NCBI RefSeq assembly: GCF_000717335.1
Contig: NZ_JNYZ01000020.1
Coordinates: 62,001 to 126,000, forward strand
From: Amycolatopsis jejuensis
Lineage (GTDB): Bacteria > Actinomycetota > Actinomycetes > Mycobacteriales > Pseudonocardiaceae
Length of the DNA stretch: 64,000 nucleotides
Direction: 5' to 3'
Part shown: one piece after another, positions 42,091-51,115 of the stretch
Numbering within the stretch: the first letter of the stretch is position 1
How the letters are laid out: every line of letters starts with the position of its first letter
Notes under the pieces: generated by a model
What the model was told of the DNA's origin: nothing
The model's input: only the letters and a program-made list of their open reading frames with translations
The model's database searches: none
Made by a program: the position numbers and the translations under genes

Positions 42091-43557
42091 GTGACCTCGT
42101 CCCACGCCGCGCGCGTCGGCCGGTTGCTCGACGGATGGGAGGCCGGGTCCGGAAACCTGCCTGACCGGCTGTTCCGGGCACTCGCGGAGCTCATCGAGCA
42201 GGGCGACCTGGCGGCGGGTGACCGGCTGCCGTCCGAACGTGGCCTCGCCGCCGCGCTGTCGGTGAGCCGCGGCACCGTCACCGAGGCGTACACCAGGCTG
42301 CGCGACGACGGGCGCGTCGGCAGCCGCACCGGCAGCGGCTCCGTCGTCATGTCGGACCACCGGCGCGAGACGGCCACCGACGCACGGCTGAGCACGTTCG
42401 GCTCACGGGCGGACGAGCTCGTCGACCTGTCGAGCGGCGCACCCGGCGGTCTCGACATCGTTGTCGAGCACGCGCGGGCCGCACTGAACACGTCGCTGTT
42501 CACCGAGATCGTCGCCGAGGACGGTTACGACGTGCACGGCTTGCCGAGCCTGCGTGCGGCACTCGGCACGTACTACGCAGACCTCGGCGTGCCCACCACG
42601 CAGGACGAGGTCCTGGTCACCAATGGCTCGCAGCAGGCGCTCAAGCTGCTCGCGGACACGCTGGTCAGCCGCGGCGACACAGTCATCGTCGAAGACCCGA
42701 CCTACCGCGGCGCGCTGGAGGCCTTCCGTGCGCGCAACGCCCGGCTGGTGCCGGTGCCGGTCGAGGCGGACGGCCCGGATGTCGTCATGCTGGAGCGGCT
42801 GGTCCGGCAGCTGCAGCCGCGGGTGGTGTATCTGCTTCCGGTCGCCCACAACCCGACCGGTTACGTCGTCTCGCCGGAGAAGAAGCGGCGGATCGCCGAA
42901 ATCATGGACGGCTCCGGCTCGATCCTCGTCGAGGACGGGTCACCGGCGGACCTGACCCTCACCACCCCGGCCCCGCCGACCCCGGTCGGTGCCGCAATGA
43001 AAAGTGCGGAATGGATCGCCGTCGGGTCCGCTTCGAAGGTCTTCTGGGGCGGCCTGCGGATCGGCTGGATCCGCGCGAAGGAATCGACGCTGCACACCCT
43101 CGTCCGGGCCAAAGCCGTCGAGGATCTCGGCAGCTCGCTGGTGAGCCAACTGGTGACGGTGGCCTGCCTGAACGACCTCACCACCGCCCGCACGCAGCGC
43201 CGCACCCACTTGCGGCACAGCCTGACCGCGGCAGTCGACACCCTCAACCGGCACGCGCCGGAATGGTCCTGGACCGAACCCGAAGGCGGCAGCGGCCTGT
43301 GGGTCCGCCTGCCCGGCACCGACACGACAGCCTTCGCACAAACCGCCCGCCGCAACGGGATCGTCATCGTACCGGGGCCGGTTTTCTCCGCGGTGGAAGG
43401 ATTCCAGGACCACCTGCGCATCCCGTTCTGGAAGCCGCCGGACGAACTTACCGCCGGACTCACCCGCCTCGCCGACCTCTGGCGCGCCACCCGCAAGCAA
43501 TCGGTATCGATCGACCGGGATCACCCGGTCTTGGGGCATCCCCGCAAACTGCTCTGA
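42091..43557 (+). CDS. MocR-family (GntR-aminotransferase) regulator
   Basis: A 488-residue MocR/GabR-type regulator. The N-terminal GntR winged HTH (DRLPSERGLAAALSVSRGTVTEAY, about residues 48-71) is joined to a fold-type I aminotransferase domain (about 110-470). The PLP lysine is probably Lys316 in SASKVFWGGLRIGW. NGSQQALKLLADTL, HNPTGYV and a PLP-Asp region (ILVEDGSP) are visible. GTG 42091 follows GAGAGGGGG. Such regulators sense amino-acid-like or PLP-forming ligands. Given its position it likely controls the divergent Tm-1/TIM-barrel operon. Confidence 0.88.
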   Translation: MTSSHAARVGRLLDGWEAGSGNLPDRLFRALAELIEQGDLAAGDRLPSERGLAAALSVSRGTVTEAYTRLRDDGRVGSRTGSGSVVMSDHRRETATDARLSTFGSRADELVDLSSGAPGGLDIVVEHARAALNTSLFTEIVAEDGYDVHGLPSLRAALGTYYADLGVPTTQDEVLVTNGSQQALKLLADTLVSRGDTVIVEDPTYRGALEAFRARNARLVPVPVEADGPDVVMLERLVRQLQPRVVYLLPVAHNPTGYVVSPEKKRRIAEIMDGSGSILVEDGSPADLTLTTPAPPTPVGAAMKSAEWIAVGSASKVFWGGLRIGWIRAKESTLHTLVRAKAVEDLGSSLVSQLVTVACLNDLTTARTQRRTHLRHSLTAAVDTLNRHAPEWSWTEPEGGSGLWVRLPGTDTTAFAQTARRNGIVIVPGPVFSAVEGFQDHLRIPFWKPPDELTAGLTRLADLWRATRKQSVSIDRDHPVLGHPRKLL

Positions 43558-43568
43558 CCGCGGCACAC

Positions 43569-43604
43569 GGCCGGGGCCCCTGGCGGCAACCAGGGGCCCC
43601 GGCC
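43569..43604. terminator. Strong terminator between MocR and the CoxG-like gene
   Basis: Perfect 15-bp stem GGCCGGGGCCCCTGG (43569-43583) and its complement (43590-43604) with a 6-base loop. It separates two converging transcripts (stops at 43557 and 43612). Confidence 0.88.
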
Positions 43605-43611
43605 GCACCAC

Positions 43612-44232
43612 CTATCTCTCAGCCGCCGATCGGCGCTTCACGAACACCGAAACCAGCACGACCACCAGTGCCGCACCGACCACCGGCAGGAGGCGTTTCG
43701 CCAGTGGGACGGCCAGCACGGCAAACGCATTCACCGAGTCATCCGCCTCCCGGACGGTCTCCACCGCCGACGCAGGCGACGGGGAGCCGGTGGAAAGGCG
43801 GTCTGCCAGGCGGGACGCGAACTGGCCGATGATCTTGTCCGCCACCTCCGCGATCAAGCCGCCGCCGAACTGGGCCGGGCGGCCGGTGATCGTCAGGTCC
43901 GCCAGCATCCGGACCTCGGTCTTGCCTTCGCCTGCCTCCCGCAGGGTGCCGGTGACCTTGGCCGCCGCGGTGCCGTTGCCGCGCTGGTCACGGCCGGTTG
44001 CGTCGATCACGATGCGGTGGTTCGCCTCGTCGCGGACCAGGTAGGTGCCCGTTCCACGGTAGCTCAGCGAGATCGGGCCCAGCTTCACCTTGATGGTTCC
44101 GGAGAACGAGTCGCCGGTGTACTCGCTCAGGTCCGCGCCGGGGAAGCACGGGGCGACCGTCTCCGGGTCGTTCATGGCTGACCACACGTCGCTGAGAGGG
44201 ACGGCGATGGTGAACGTGTTCTCCAGTTTCAC
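43612..44232 (-). CDS. CoxG/SRPBCC-family protein with C-terminal membrane anchor
   Basis: A 206-residue CoxG-like protein. The START-like domain (MKLENTFTIAVPLSDVWSAM, DPETVAPCFPGADL, with KVTGTLREAGEGKTEV) is typical. The C-terminus (about 175-198, LAVPLAKRLLPVVGAALVVVLVSVFV) is one TM helix followed by basic residues. CoxG proteins recruit molybdenum hydroxylases to the membrane. It is the last gene of the leftward island arm. The start is GTG 44232 with GAGGAGCAGG upstream. A second CoxG-like protein lies four genes upstream. Confidence 0.85.
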   Translation of the reverse strand: MKLENTFTIAVPLSDVWSAMNDPETVAPCFPGADLSEYTGDSFSGTIKVKLGPISLSYRGTGTYLVRDEANHRIVIDATGRDQRGNGTAAAKVTGTLREAGEGKTEVRMLADLTITGRPAQFGGGLIAEVADKIIGQFASRLADRLSTGSPSPASAVETVREADDSVNAFAVLAVPLAKRLLPVVGAALVVVLVSVFVKRRSAAER

Positions 44233-44245
44233 GGGTACCTGCTCC

Positions 44246-45568
44246 TCAGTGATCGGACGCGTCTTCCAGGTCCTTCTTGAACGTCTCGCCCGCCCACAGC
44301 GCGGCCAGCAGCGTGAACGCGAGGACCGCGACGATGTAGATCGAGAACCCGACCGTCCCGCCGCCGGACCAGCTCAGCAGGAGTACGCCGATCAGCGGGG
44401 CGGTCGAGCCGACCACGACCGTCGCCAGCTGTACCCCGGCCGAGATGCCTGCGTAGCGCTGTTCAGTGCGGAAAAGCTCGCCGAAGTAGGCGGGCTGGAA
44501 CCCGTAAAGCGTGCCTTCGATGGCGCCGAGCACGGCCATCGTCACGCACATCACCGGCAGCGATCCCGTGTGCAGCAAGGCGAACGCCGGGAAGATGAAG
44601 ACGATACCCGCAATCGCACCACCGGCTGCCACCTTCCGCCTGCCGACGCGGTCGGTCAGCGACCCGGTCACGTACGCCGCGATCGCCGCGGCGACCAGGA
44701 AAGCGATGTTCAGCACGAGCGCACCGCTGCTGCTCAAGCCGATTTCCTTGGTGGTGTACGAAACGATGAACACGATGCCGGTGTAGAAGAGGATCGTGTT
44801 GCCGCACATCAGGCCGAACACGCAGAGCACGCCCTTGAGGTTGTTCCGCAGCACGTCGCGCAGCGGCTTCTTGCTCACGGCCTGCCGGGTCCGCAGCCGG
44901 GTGAACACCGGGCTCTCGTGCACGTGCCTGCGGACGAAAATCGACACGATGATCAGCGCGACGCTGACCAGGAACGGGATCCGCCAGCCCCAGTCGCGGA
45001 AGGCCTCCTTCGACATCGCCGACGTCAGCACCACCAGCACGATGGTCCCGACCAGCGGTCCGACCAGTCCGCCGACCTGCGCCCAGCTGCCCACCCGGCC
45101 ACGCCGGTTACGCGGTGCATGCTCCAGCAGAAGCGTTGCCACGCCACCGAATTCGCCGCCGAGCGAGAAGCCCTGGATCAGCCGCAGCAGTACCAGCAGG
45201 ATCGGCGCGAGAACGCCGATCGAATGGTAGGACGGCAGCAGGCCGATCGCCAGCGTCGAAACGCCCATCACCGTCATGGTGATCACCAGCGCCGGGCGGC
45301 GGCCGATCCGGTCGCCCAGCTGCCCGAAGAACAACCCGCCGAGCGGCCGGGCCACGAATCCCACCGCAAACGTCCCGAGCGAAGCCAGCACACCGACGAC
45401 CGGTCCTTCGTTCGGGAAGAACAGCTGGTTGAAGACCAGCGCGGCGACGGACCCGAAAATCACGAAGTCGTACCACTCGATCGCGGTGCCGAGAAAACCG
45501 GCGAGGACGACTTTTCGCAGCGCCGAGCGCTGGTCTGTTTCCACGTTCGTGCCCACCATGTTGTCCAT
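44246..45568 (-). CDS. MHS-family (MFS) transporter
   Basis: A 440-residue twelve-TM symporter. GFLGTAIEWYDFVIFG in TM1, GQLGDRIGRRPALV and RLIQGFSLGGEFGGVATLL are family signatures. ATG 45568 follows AAGGAGGAG; a longer frame to 45607 is not needed. It likely imports the substrate of the molybdenum-hydroxylase pathway encoded upstream. It is the third MHS transporter in this window, each at or near the end of a different catabolic operon. Confidence 0.87.
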   Translation of the reverse strand: MDNMVGTNVETDQRSALRKVVLAGFLGTAIEWYDFVIFGSVAALVFNQLFFPNEGPVVGVLASLGTFAVGFVARPLGGLFFGQLGDRIGRRPALVITMTVMGVSTLAIGLLPSYHSIGVLAPILLVLLRLIQGFSLGGEFGGVATLLLEHAPRNRRGRVGSWAQVGGLVGPLVGTIVLVVLTSAMSKEAFRDWGWRIPFLVSVALIIVSIFVRRHVHESPVFTRLRTRQAVSKKPLRDVLRNNLKGVLCVFGLMCGNTILFYTGIVFIVSYTTKEIGLSSSGALVLNIAFLVAAAIAAYVTGSLTDRVGRRKVAAGGAIAGIVFIFPAFALLHTGSLPVMCVTMAVLGAIEGTLYGFQPAYFGELFRTEQRYAGISAGVQLATVVVGSTAPLIGVLLLSWSGGGTVGFSIYIVAVLAFTLLAALWAGETFKKDLEDASDH

Positions 45569-45649
45569 GACTCCTCCTTGAGTCCTTGTCCGATCACCCC
45601 CCGTCACCGCCCCCTGCCGCGTCCGGAGACGCGGGTTTTTCCAGCCCCC

Positions 45650-45985
45650 TCAGGGAAAGACGGTCACGACCAGACAGGTGACCTGTTCGGCGGACTCATT
45701 CAGCGTTTCGTGGTACTCGCCCGGTTCGAAGAGCACTGCCTCCCCCGGTCCGAGCGTGAACTGCTTGTCCCCGCTGCGGAAGCGGTAGCTCCCGGACAGC
45801 ACGAGGAACGTCTGCTGCTCCGCGTCGTGCTGGTGGTCCTCCCCGCCCCCGCCGGGCGGGACCTCGGCGAGCGCGATCGAATAACGCTTGCCGACCTCCG
45901 TGCCGACCACGTTCGTGGTCCGCAGGCCGCCGAAATGGCCGGGTGGTTCGGCGAAAGTGGCGTCGGCCGTCCGGAAAATGTGCAT
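45650..45985 (-). CDS. Small cupin protein
   Basis: A 111-residue cupin. Motif 1 is AEVPPGGGGEDHQHDAEQQTFLVLSGSYRF, with an HxH-type metal site and a following Glu/Gln; motif 2 is PGEAVLFEPGEYHETLN. Its size suits a simple metal-binding barrel. It lies between the SDR and the transporter in the leftward arm. Function unknown; possibly a dioxygenase or regulator-type sensor. Confidence 0.8.
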   Translation of the reverse strand: MHIFRTADATFAEPPGHFGGLRTTNVVGTEVGKRYSIALAEVPPGGGGEDHQHDAEQQTFLVLSGSYRFRSGDKQFTLGPGEAVLFEPGEYHETLNESAEQVTCLVVTVFP

Positions 45986-46022
45986 GGGAATACTCCTGTT
46001 TTACCTTGCGGGGGAAAGAGAT

Positions 46023-46808
46023 TCAGTACGAGACGGCCTTGCCACCGTCGACCGGGATCACCGCTCCGGTGGTGTACGAGCAGTGCGGCGAGGACAGCGT
46101 GGCCACGAGCATCGCCAGCTCCTGCGGCGTCCCGGCCCGCCCGAGCGGCAGCTCGGACACCCAGCTCTCGCGCGCCGTTTCGAGGTCCGACCCGGTGCGT
46201 TGCGCGGTCTGCTCGATCAGTTCGGTGAACCGGTCGGTGGCGATCGGGCCGGGTGCGATGAAGTTCGGGATGATCCCTTCCGGCCCGAGTTCGGCGGCCA
46301 GCGTTTTGACGTACCCGAGCAGTGCGAGGCGAGTGGCGTTCGACAGCGCCATCTGCTTCTGCACCACGCGCACGCCGATCGTCCCGATGTAATGCAGTTT
46401 TCCGTAGCCTGCCCGGCGCATGTGCGGCAGGACCTGGTCGGTGAGGTGCACGAGCGACAGGAAGTTCATCTCCATCGCCGTGCGCCAGTCCTTCGCGGTG
46501 AGCGTGTCGACCGGACCCGACGGCGGCCCGGGCGAGCTCGCCACGAGCACGTCCAGCCGGTTCCAGCGGCGTACGACCTCGGCCACCACCGACTCCACCG
46601 CAGGCTCGTCCTGCAGGTCGAGCGCGAGTCCGACGGCGTCGGCGCCATGGCGGCGCAGTTCCTCCGCGGCCTGTTCCGCGGCCGCCTCGTTCCGCCCGGT
46701 GACCGCGACCTTCACCCCTTCGGCCGCCAGCTGGTCCGCACACGCCCGCCCCAGCCCGCGAGTGCCGCCGACGACGAGCGCGACGTGCCCGGTCAATCCC
46801 AGATCCAT
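46023..46808 (-). CDS. SDR-family protein lacking the catalytic Tyr-Lys pair
   Basis: A 261-residue SDR fold protein. The cofactor motif GGTRGLGR (14-21) and C-terminal TGAVIPVDGG are normal. At the active site the usual YxxxK is replaced: the segment is MALSNATRLALLGY, with Leu where Tyr is expected and Thr where Lys is expected. The Ser region reads YIGTIGV. A similar ALSN pattern occurs in some FabG-like proteins, so this is a recognised nonclassical subgroup rather than a decay event; it may be a reductase with a changed mechanism, or a binding protein. ATG 46808. It is part of the leftward arm. Confidence 0.8.
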   Translation of the reverse strand: MDLGLTGHVALVVGGTRGLGRACADQLAAEGVKVAVTGRNEAAAEQAAEELRRHGADAVGLALDLQDEPAVESVVAEVVRRWNRLDVLVASSPGPPSGPVDTLTAKDWRTAMEMNFLSLVHLTDQVLPHMRRAGYGKLHYIGTIGVRVVQKQMALSNATRLALLGYVKTLAAELGPEGIIPNFIAPGPIATDRFTELIEQTAQRTGSDLETARESWVSELPLGRAGTPQELAMLVATLSSPHCSYTTGAVIPVDGGKAVSY

Positions 46809-46850
46809 TGGTGTACTCCGATCTTCGCGAGCCGACGCCCACCTGTTTGT

Positions 46851-47369
46851 TCAGAATGTCTTGCGGGACCGCGCCCACACCGCCACCGCGACCGCCACGA
46901 CCGCGCCCGCCCACCACCACCGGGACGCACGGCGGGCCGGTGGCACGACCGGCGCAGCGGTGGCGAGGGCGGCCGCGATCCCGGCCATCGCCCGGTCCGC
47001 CGCACGATCGAAGGGACCCGGCCCGTACTGCGCGATCGGCCCGGTCATCCGCAACCGCGCGGTGACGGCCACCGCGGTCTGCTCCCCATCGGGGGAAAGC
47101 TGCACGGTGACGAACGCATCGAGACAGTTGCGGCCCAGCCGGTCCTGCGCCTCGCCGCGCACCACCAGCCTCCGGCCGTCCGCATCCCGTTCGACCACCT
47201 CGGCCGTCCCCCACAAGCTCATCAGTCCGGTGTGGACGGTGAAACTCCCGGCCGGGTCGGCACTTCCGGACGACTCCGGGACCCACGAGCCCCACTGCCC
47301 CGGATCGGACACGAGCGGCCAGACCAGCTCGGCCGGAGCATCGACGGTAACGGTCTTGGTCAGGTCCAC
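46851..47369 (-). CDS. SRPBCC/CoxG-like membrane-anchored protein
   Basis: A 172-residue protein. The START-like domain begins VDLTKTVTVDAPAELVWPLV, a pattern of actinomycete SRPBCC proteins. The C-terminus has an Arg/Ala-rich stretch then a short TM helix (WWWAGAVVAVAVAVWA, about residues 148-164). Start GTG 47369 shares its first base with the TAG stop of the molybdenum-hydroxylase large subunit, so it is coupled to that gene. Possibly it anchors the hydroxylase to the membrane, like CoxG. Confidence 0.78.
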   Translation of the reverse strand: MDLTKTVTVDAPAELVWPLVSDPGQWGSWVPESSGSADPAGSFTVHTGLMSLWGTAEVVERDADGRRLVVRGEAQDRLGRNCLDAFVTVQLSPDGEQTAVAVTARLRMTGPIAQYGPGPFDRAADRAMAGIAAALATAAPVVPPARRASRWWWAGAVVAVAVAVWARSRKTF

Positions 47370-49783
47370 TACTCCTCCTCGTCGTGCCAGAAGGATGCGA
47401 GGCCCGGCCGAGTGGTCCAGTACTGCCAGTTCGCGTCCGGGTCGGCGCCGTCGTTCAGCAGTGCCCAGACCCGCCGCGGCCGCAGCGGGGTGACCGCGAC
47501 GCAGAGCCCTAGCGCGTCCGACACCGCATTCGTCACCGCCGCCATCGGCCCGATCGTGCCGGACTCCCCCATGCCCTTGATGCCGCGTTCGGTCCACGGC
47601 GACGGCGTTTCCAGGTGGTGCACCTCGATGTCGGGTACCACGGAAGTGTTGGGCAGCAGGTAGTCCTTGAACGTGCTCGATTCGGGCTGGCCCTCCGGCG
47701 AGTAGACCATCTCCTCCAGCAGCGCGGTCCCGATCCCCTGCGCGACCCCGCCGTGGACCTGGCCATCGACGATCGCCGGGTTGATGATCGTCCCGCAGTC
47801 CTCGACGACGACGTACCGGGCGATCGACACGCGGCCGGTCCACGTGTCGACGTCGGCGATCGCGACGTGACAGGCATTGGAGAACGTCCCGCTCGGCGGC
47901 CCGTCGACGTACGACACCGCCTCCAGCCCCGGCGCCATCCCCGGCGGCAGATGCTGGACCGTCCGGTTGGCGAAGTACGCGATCTCGGCGACGGTGACCC
48001 GCGCGCCGTCGGTCCCCTTCACGCCGACGACCCCGTCGGTGATCTCCAAATCGCCGACGGCCGCTTCGAGCCGGTGTGCGGCGATCTCCAGGATCTTGGC
48101 CCGGATCTCGCGCGCCGCACCCATCGCCGCCGCCCCGCCGAGCGCCGCACCACGGCTGCCCCAGGTCCCGACGCAGTACGGGCTCGCCGACGTGTCGCCG
48201 TGCACCAGCCGGACCCGGTCGAGGCCCACGCCGAGTTCTTCGGCAATGAGCTGCCCGAACGTCGTCTCCATACTCTGCCCGTGGCTTTGCAGCCCGGTGT
48301 ACGCGACCACCATGCCGTCGGGTTCGACGCGAATGCGGATCGATTCGTACCCGGTTTCGATCGGGCCGCCGCGGGTGGCGAAATCGGGCGTGCCGTGTGA
48401 CGTCTGCTCGTTGTACAGCGCAATCCCGTACCCACGGCGGATCCGCGCGTCCGGCTCCTCGACGCCGCGCGCACGGTGTTCCTCGTACCCCGACACCTTC
48501 AGCGCCAGCTCCAGTGACTCGGCGTACGAACCCGGGTCGTAAGTGAGGCCGTTGGCGGTCTGGTACGGGAATTCGCGGATCACGTTGGCCCGGCGGACTT
48601 CCGCCGGATCGAGGACGAGCGTGCGCGCGATCTCGTCCATCAGCCGTTCCATCGAGTACACCGCCGAGGGCCGCCCGACCCCGCGATAAGTGCCGAGCGG
48701 ACATTTGTTGGTGGCGACCGCTCGGTCCTCGACCTCGTAATTCCGGATCGCGTACGGGCCGAGCAGGACTTTCGACGCCATTCCGGGATCGCTGCTCGCC
48801 GTCCACGGGAACAGCGAGTACGCACCCGCGTCCACGACGATCTGCGCCTTCAGGAAGTGGATCTTCCCCGTGTCGTCGACATGCGCTTCCAGCTGGTGTA
48901 CGTGATCACGGGCATGCGCGCTTGCGACGAGGTGTTCGAGCCGGTCCTCGGTCCAGCGGACCGCCCGGCCCAGCCGCAGCGCGAGGGCCGTGATCAGCAC
49001 CTCCTCGGCGAACACGTGCGCTTTCACGCCGAAGCCGCCGCCGACGTCCGGCGCGATGACCTCCAGGGAGTTCTCGGCAATCCCGAGCTCCCGTGCCACG
49101 TAAGTCCGCACGAGATGCGGCACCTGTGTGGACGAGTACAGCGTCACCCGGCCACCCTGCGGTGCGGGCACGGCCGCGCAGCCGCGACCTTCGAGCGGCA
49201 CCCCGGCCTGGCGCAACGACCGGAACGAGCGCCGGACGACCTGCGTGGCCTGTCCGCGGCCCGTTTCCGGGTCGCCGAAAACGCGCCGCCGCCGGTAGAA
49301 CATGTTGTCCCGCCAGTGTTCGTGCACCGTCTCCGCATCCGGGGCCAACGCCGCTTCGAGGCTGACGATCGCCTCCTGGGCGTCGTAGTCGACCTCCACG
49401 AACTCGGCGGCGTCCTCCACCAGGTACGGGTCTTCGTGCAGCACCGCGGCGACCGGCTCGCCGACGAACCGCACGACGTCCTTCGCGAGCAGCGGCTGGT
49501 CGCCGTGCTGCCACGATTCGTGCGCGCCGGGCGCCCGCATCGCGAGGTCGCCGAGGTCGGCACCGGTGACCAGGGTGACGCCGGACGGGAGGTCCGGGGA
49601 ATGCGTCAGCCGGACTCCGGTGATCCGGGCCCGGGCGACCGGGCTGCGGACGAGCGAGACGGTGAGCGCGCCCGGCAGGTCGAGGTCGTCGACGTACCGT
49701 CCGCTCCCGGTCAGGTACCGCGGGTCCTCGACCCGCCGCACCCGTGCCCCGACCAGGCCGGGTGCCGCGATCCGGTCAGTCAT
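47369..49783 (-). CDS. Xanthine dehydrogenase-family molybdopterin-binding (large) subunit
   Basis: An 804-residue large subunit. Molybdopterin-binding segments include DVGGGFGVKAHVF and TYRGVGRPSAVYSMERL (the form II CoxL-like AYRGxGR variant rather than the CO-dehydrogenase AYRCSFR). The catalytic Glu is in GMGESGTIG (Glu740). QSHGQSMETTFGQL and GTWGSRGAALGG are also typical. With the two smaller subunits it forms a three-subunit hydroxylase that uses water to hydroxylate an N-heteroaromatic ring or aldehyde. The substrate is not recognisable; CO dehydrogenase is excluded. ATG 49783 overlaps the small subunit stop by 8 bases. Confidence 0.9.
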   Translation of the reverse strand: MTDRIAAPGLVGARVRRVEDPRYLTGSGRYVDDLDLPGALTVSLVRSPVARARITGVRLTHSPDLPSGVTLVTGADLGDLAMRAPGAHESWQHGDQPLLAKDVVRFVGEPVAAVLHEDPYLVEDAAEFVEVDYDAQEAIVSLEAALAPDAETVHEHWRDNMFYRRRRVFGDPETGRGQATQVVRRSFRSLRQAGVPLEGRGCAAVPAPQGGRVTLYSSTQVPHLVRTYVARELGIAENSLEVIAPDVGGGFGVKAHVFAEEVLITALALRLGRAVRWTEDRLEHLVASAHARDHVHQLEAHVDDTGKIHFLKAQIVVDAGAYSLFPWTASSDPGMASKVLLGPYAIRNYEVEDRAVATNKCPLGTYRGVGRPSAVYSMERLMDEIARTLVLDPAEVRRANVIREFPYQTANGLTYDPGSYAESLELALKVSGYEEHRARGVEEPDARIRRGYGIALYNEQTSHGTPDFATRGGPIETGYESIRIRVEPDGMVVAYTGLQSHGQSMETTFGQLIAEELGVGLDRVRLVHGDTSASPYCVGTWGSRGAALGGAAAMGAAREIRAKILEIAAHRLEAAVGDLEITDGVVGVKGTDGARVTVAEIAYFANRTVQHLPPGMAPGLEAVSYVDGPPSGTFSNACHVAIADVDTWTGRVSIARYVVVEDCGTIINPAIVDGQVHGGVAQGIGTALLEEMVYSPEGQPESSTFKDYLLPNTSVVPDIEVHHLETPSPWTERGIKGMGESGTIGPMAAVTNAVSDALGLCVAVTPLRPRRVWALLNDGADPDANWQYWTTRPGLASFWHDEEE

Positions 49784-50243
49784 CAGCGGCCTCCCGCTCG
49801 GCGAGCCGGACGGCCTTGACGATGTTGACGTACCCGGTGCAGCGGCAGATGTTGCCCGCCAGCGCATCCCGGACCTCGTCATCGGACATCCCGGCCGAGC
49901 GTTTCACCAGCTCACAGGCGGTGAGCACGAAGCCGGGCGTGCAGAATCCGCACTGCAACCCGTGTGCCTCGGCGAACGCTTCCTGCACCGGATGCAGGTC
50001 GCCGGGTGTCCCGATGCCCTCGATCGTGGTGATCTCCGAGCCCTCCGCCTGTGCGGCGAGCGTGATGCAGGCACGCGCGGGCAGGCCGTCGATCAGCACC
50101 GTGCAGGCGCCGCAGACGCCGTGCTCGCAGCCGAGGTGGGTACCCGGCAGCTTGAGGTCTTTGCGCAGGACGTCCGCCAGCAACCGGCGCGGCTCCACGA
50201 ACACGTCGTGGTCCTGCCCGTTGACCCGAAGGGTGATGATCAC
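49776..50243 (-). CDS. (2Fe-2S)-binding small subunit of the molybdenum hydroxylase
   Basis: A 155-residue two-cluster ferredoxin-like subunit. The plant-type cluster has Cys39, Cys44, Cys47 (CEHGVCGAC) and Cys59. The helical domain cluster has Cys98, Cys101 (CGFC), Cys133 and Cys135 (CRC). Length is normal for CoxS/XdhC-type subunits. It overlaps both neighbouring subunit genes (ATGA with the medium subunit). It passes electrons from the molybdenum centre to FAD. Confidence 0.92.
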   Translation of the reverse strand: MIITLRVNGQDHDVFVEPRRLLADVLRKDLKLPGTHLGCEHGVCGACTVLIDGLPARACITLAAQAEGSEITTIEGIGTPGDLHPVQEAFAEAHGLQCGFCTPGFVLTACELVKRSAGMSDDEVRDALAGNICRCTGYVNIVKAVRLAEREAADD

Positions 50244-51088
50244 GGCTGCTGCCCTCCTTCCGGGCCAGTGGATTCGGCGAACTCGCGCACGAGGGCGCGG
50301 ATCAGGGACAGCTCGTAACGCTTTTCGGCAATGTCGACCCCGAGCGACGCGGCGTCGAGGTCGACGGCATCGCCGAGCGCGGCCGGATCGTCGAGCACGG
50401 ATTCCGTCTGCCGCAAGCGAACCGGCGTCGAGGCCAGACCGGCGACGCCCAGCCGGACCTCGGACCGCTTGCCGTCCTCGACCCGGAATGTGGCGGCAAT
50501 GGCGGCACTCGCGAAATCGCCGGTGCGTTCGACGATCTCCCGGAAGTACGCCTGCTCGCCCTCGGCCACCGGGACGACCACCTCCGTGAGCATCTCGTCC
50601 GGCTCCACCACGGTCATGAACGGACCCACGAAGAACTCGCCCGCAGGCACCCGCCGCTCGCCGCGCGCCCGGGAGCGAAGGACCATCTCCGCGTCCACGG
50701 TGACCGCGACCACGCCGAGTTCGGCGTGCGAGTCCGCGTGCGACAGGCTGCCACCGACGGTCCCCCGGTTGCGGATCGCCGGGTACCCGATGAACGGCGC
50801 GCAGGCGGCGAACAGCGGAACCAGCTCGCGTACCAGCGGGTCGTCTTCGAGCACCCGGTGCCGCAGCGTCGCGCCGAGCCGGGCCTGCGCACCGGCCCGG
50901 CGGACCGACCCGGTCTCGACGCGGCTCACGTCGACCAGCACCGACGGACGCGCCAGCCGCAGGTTGAGCATCGGGACCAGGCTCTGCCCGCCGGCCAGGA
51001 TCTTGGCGTCGTCACCGAGTTCGGCGAGCAGGTCGATCGTGTGCTCGATCGACTCCGCCCGCCGGTACCCGACGGCCGCGGGCTTCAC
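50240..51088 (-). CDS. FAD-binding medium subunit of the molybdenum hydroxylase
   Basis: A 282-residue CoxM-like FAD subunit. FAD motifs are AGGQSLVPMLNLRLA and RNRGTVGGSLSHADSHAEL; the C-terminal domain has the normal length. The start is GTG 51088. It is the first subunit gene read, followed directly by the small and large subunits, matching a medium-small-large order. It overlaps the small subunit by ATGA. It delivers electrons to an acceptor that is unknown. Confidence 0.9.
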   Translation of the reverse strand: MKPAAVGYRRAESIEHTIDLLAELGDDAKILAGGQSLVPMLNLRLARPSVLVDVSRVETGSVRRAGAQARLGATLRHRVLEDDPLVRELVPLFAACAPFIGYPAIRNRGTVGGSLSHADSHAELGVVAVTVDAEMVLRSRARGERRVPAGEFFVGPFMTVVEPDEMLTEVVVPVAEGEQAYFREIVERTGDFASAAIAATFRVEDGKRSEVRLGVAGLASTPVRLRQTESVLDDPAALGDAVDLDAASLGVDIAEKRYELSLIRALVREFAESTGPEGGQQP

Positions 51089-51115
51089 TGTCCACTCCGG
51101 ACTGCCCGGCTGGGT

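Noticed and set aside
47369..49783. CO dehydrogenase large subunit
   Set aside because: The active-site loop is TYRGVGRP rather than the AYRCSFR motif of true CO dehydrogenase, so a general molybdenum hydroxylase is the safer call.
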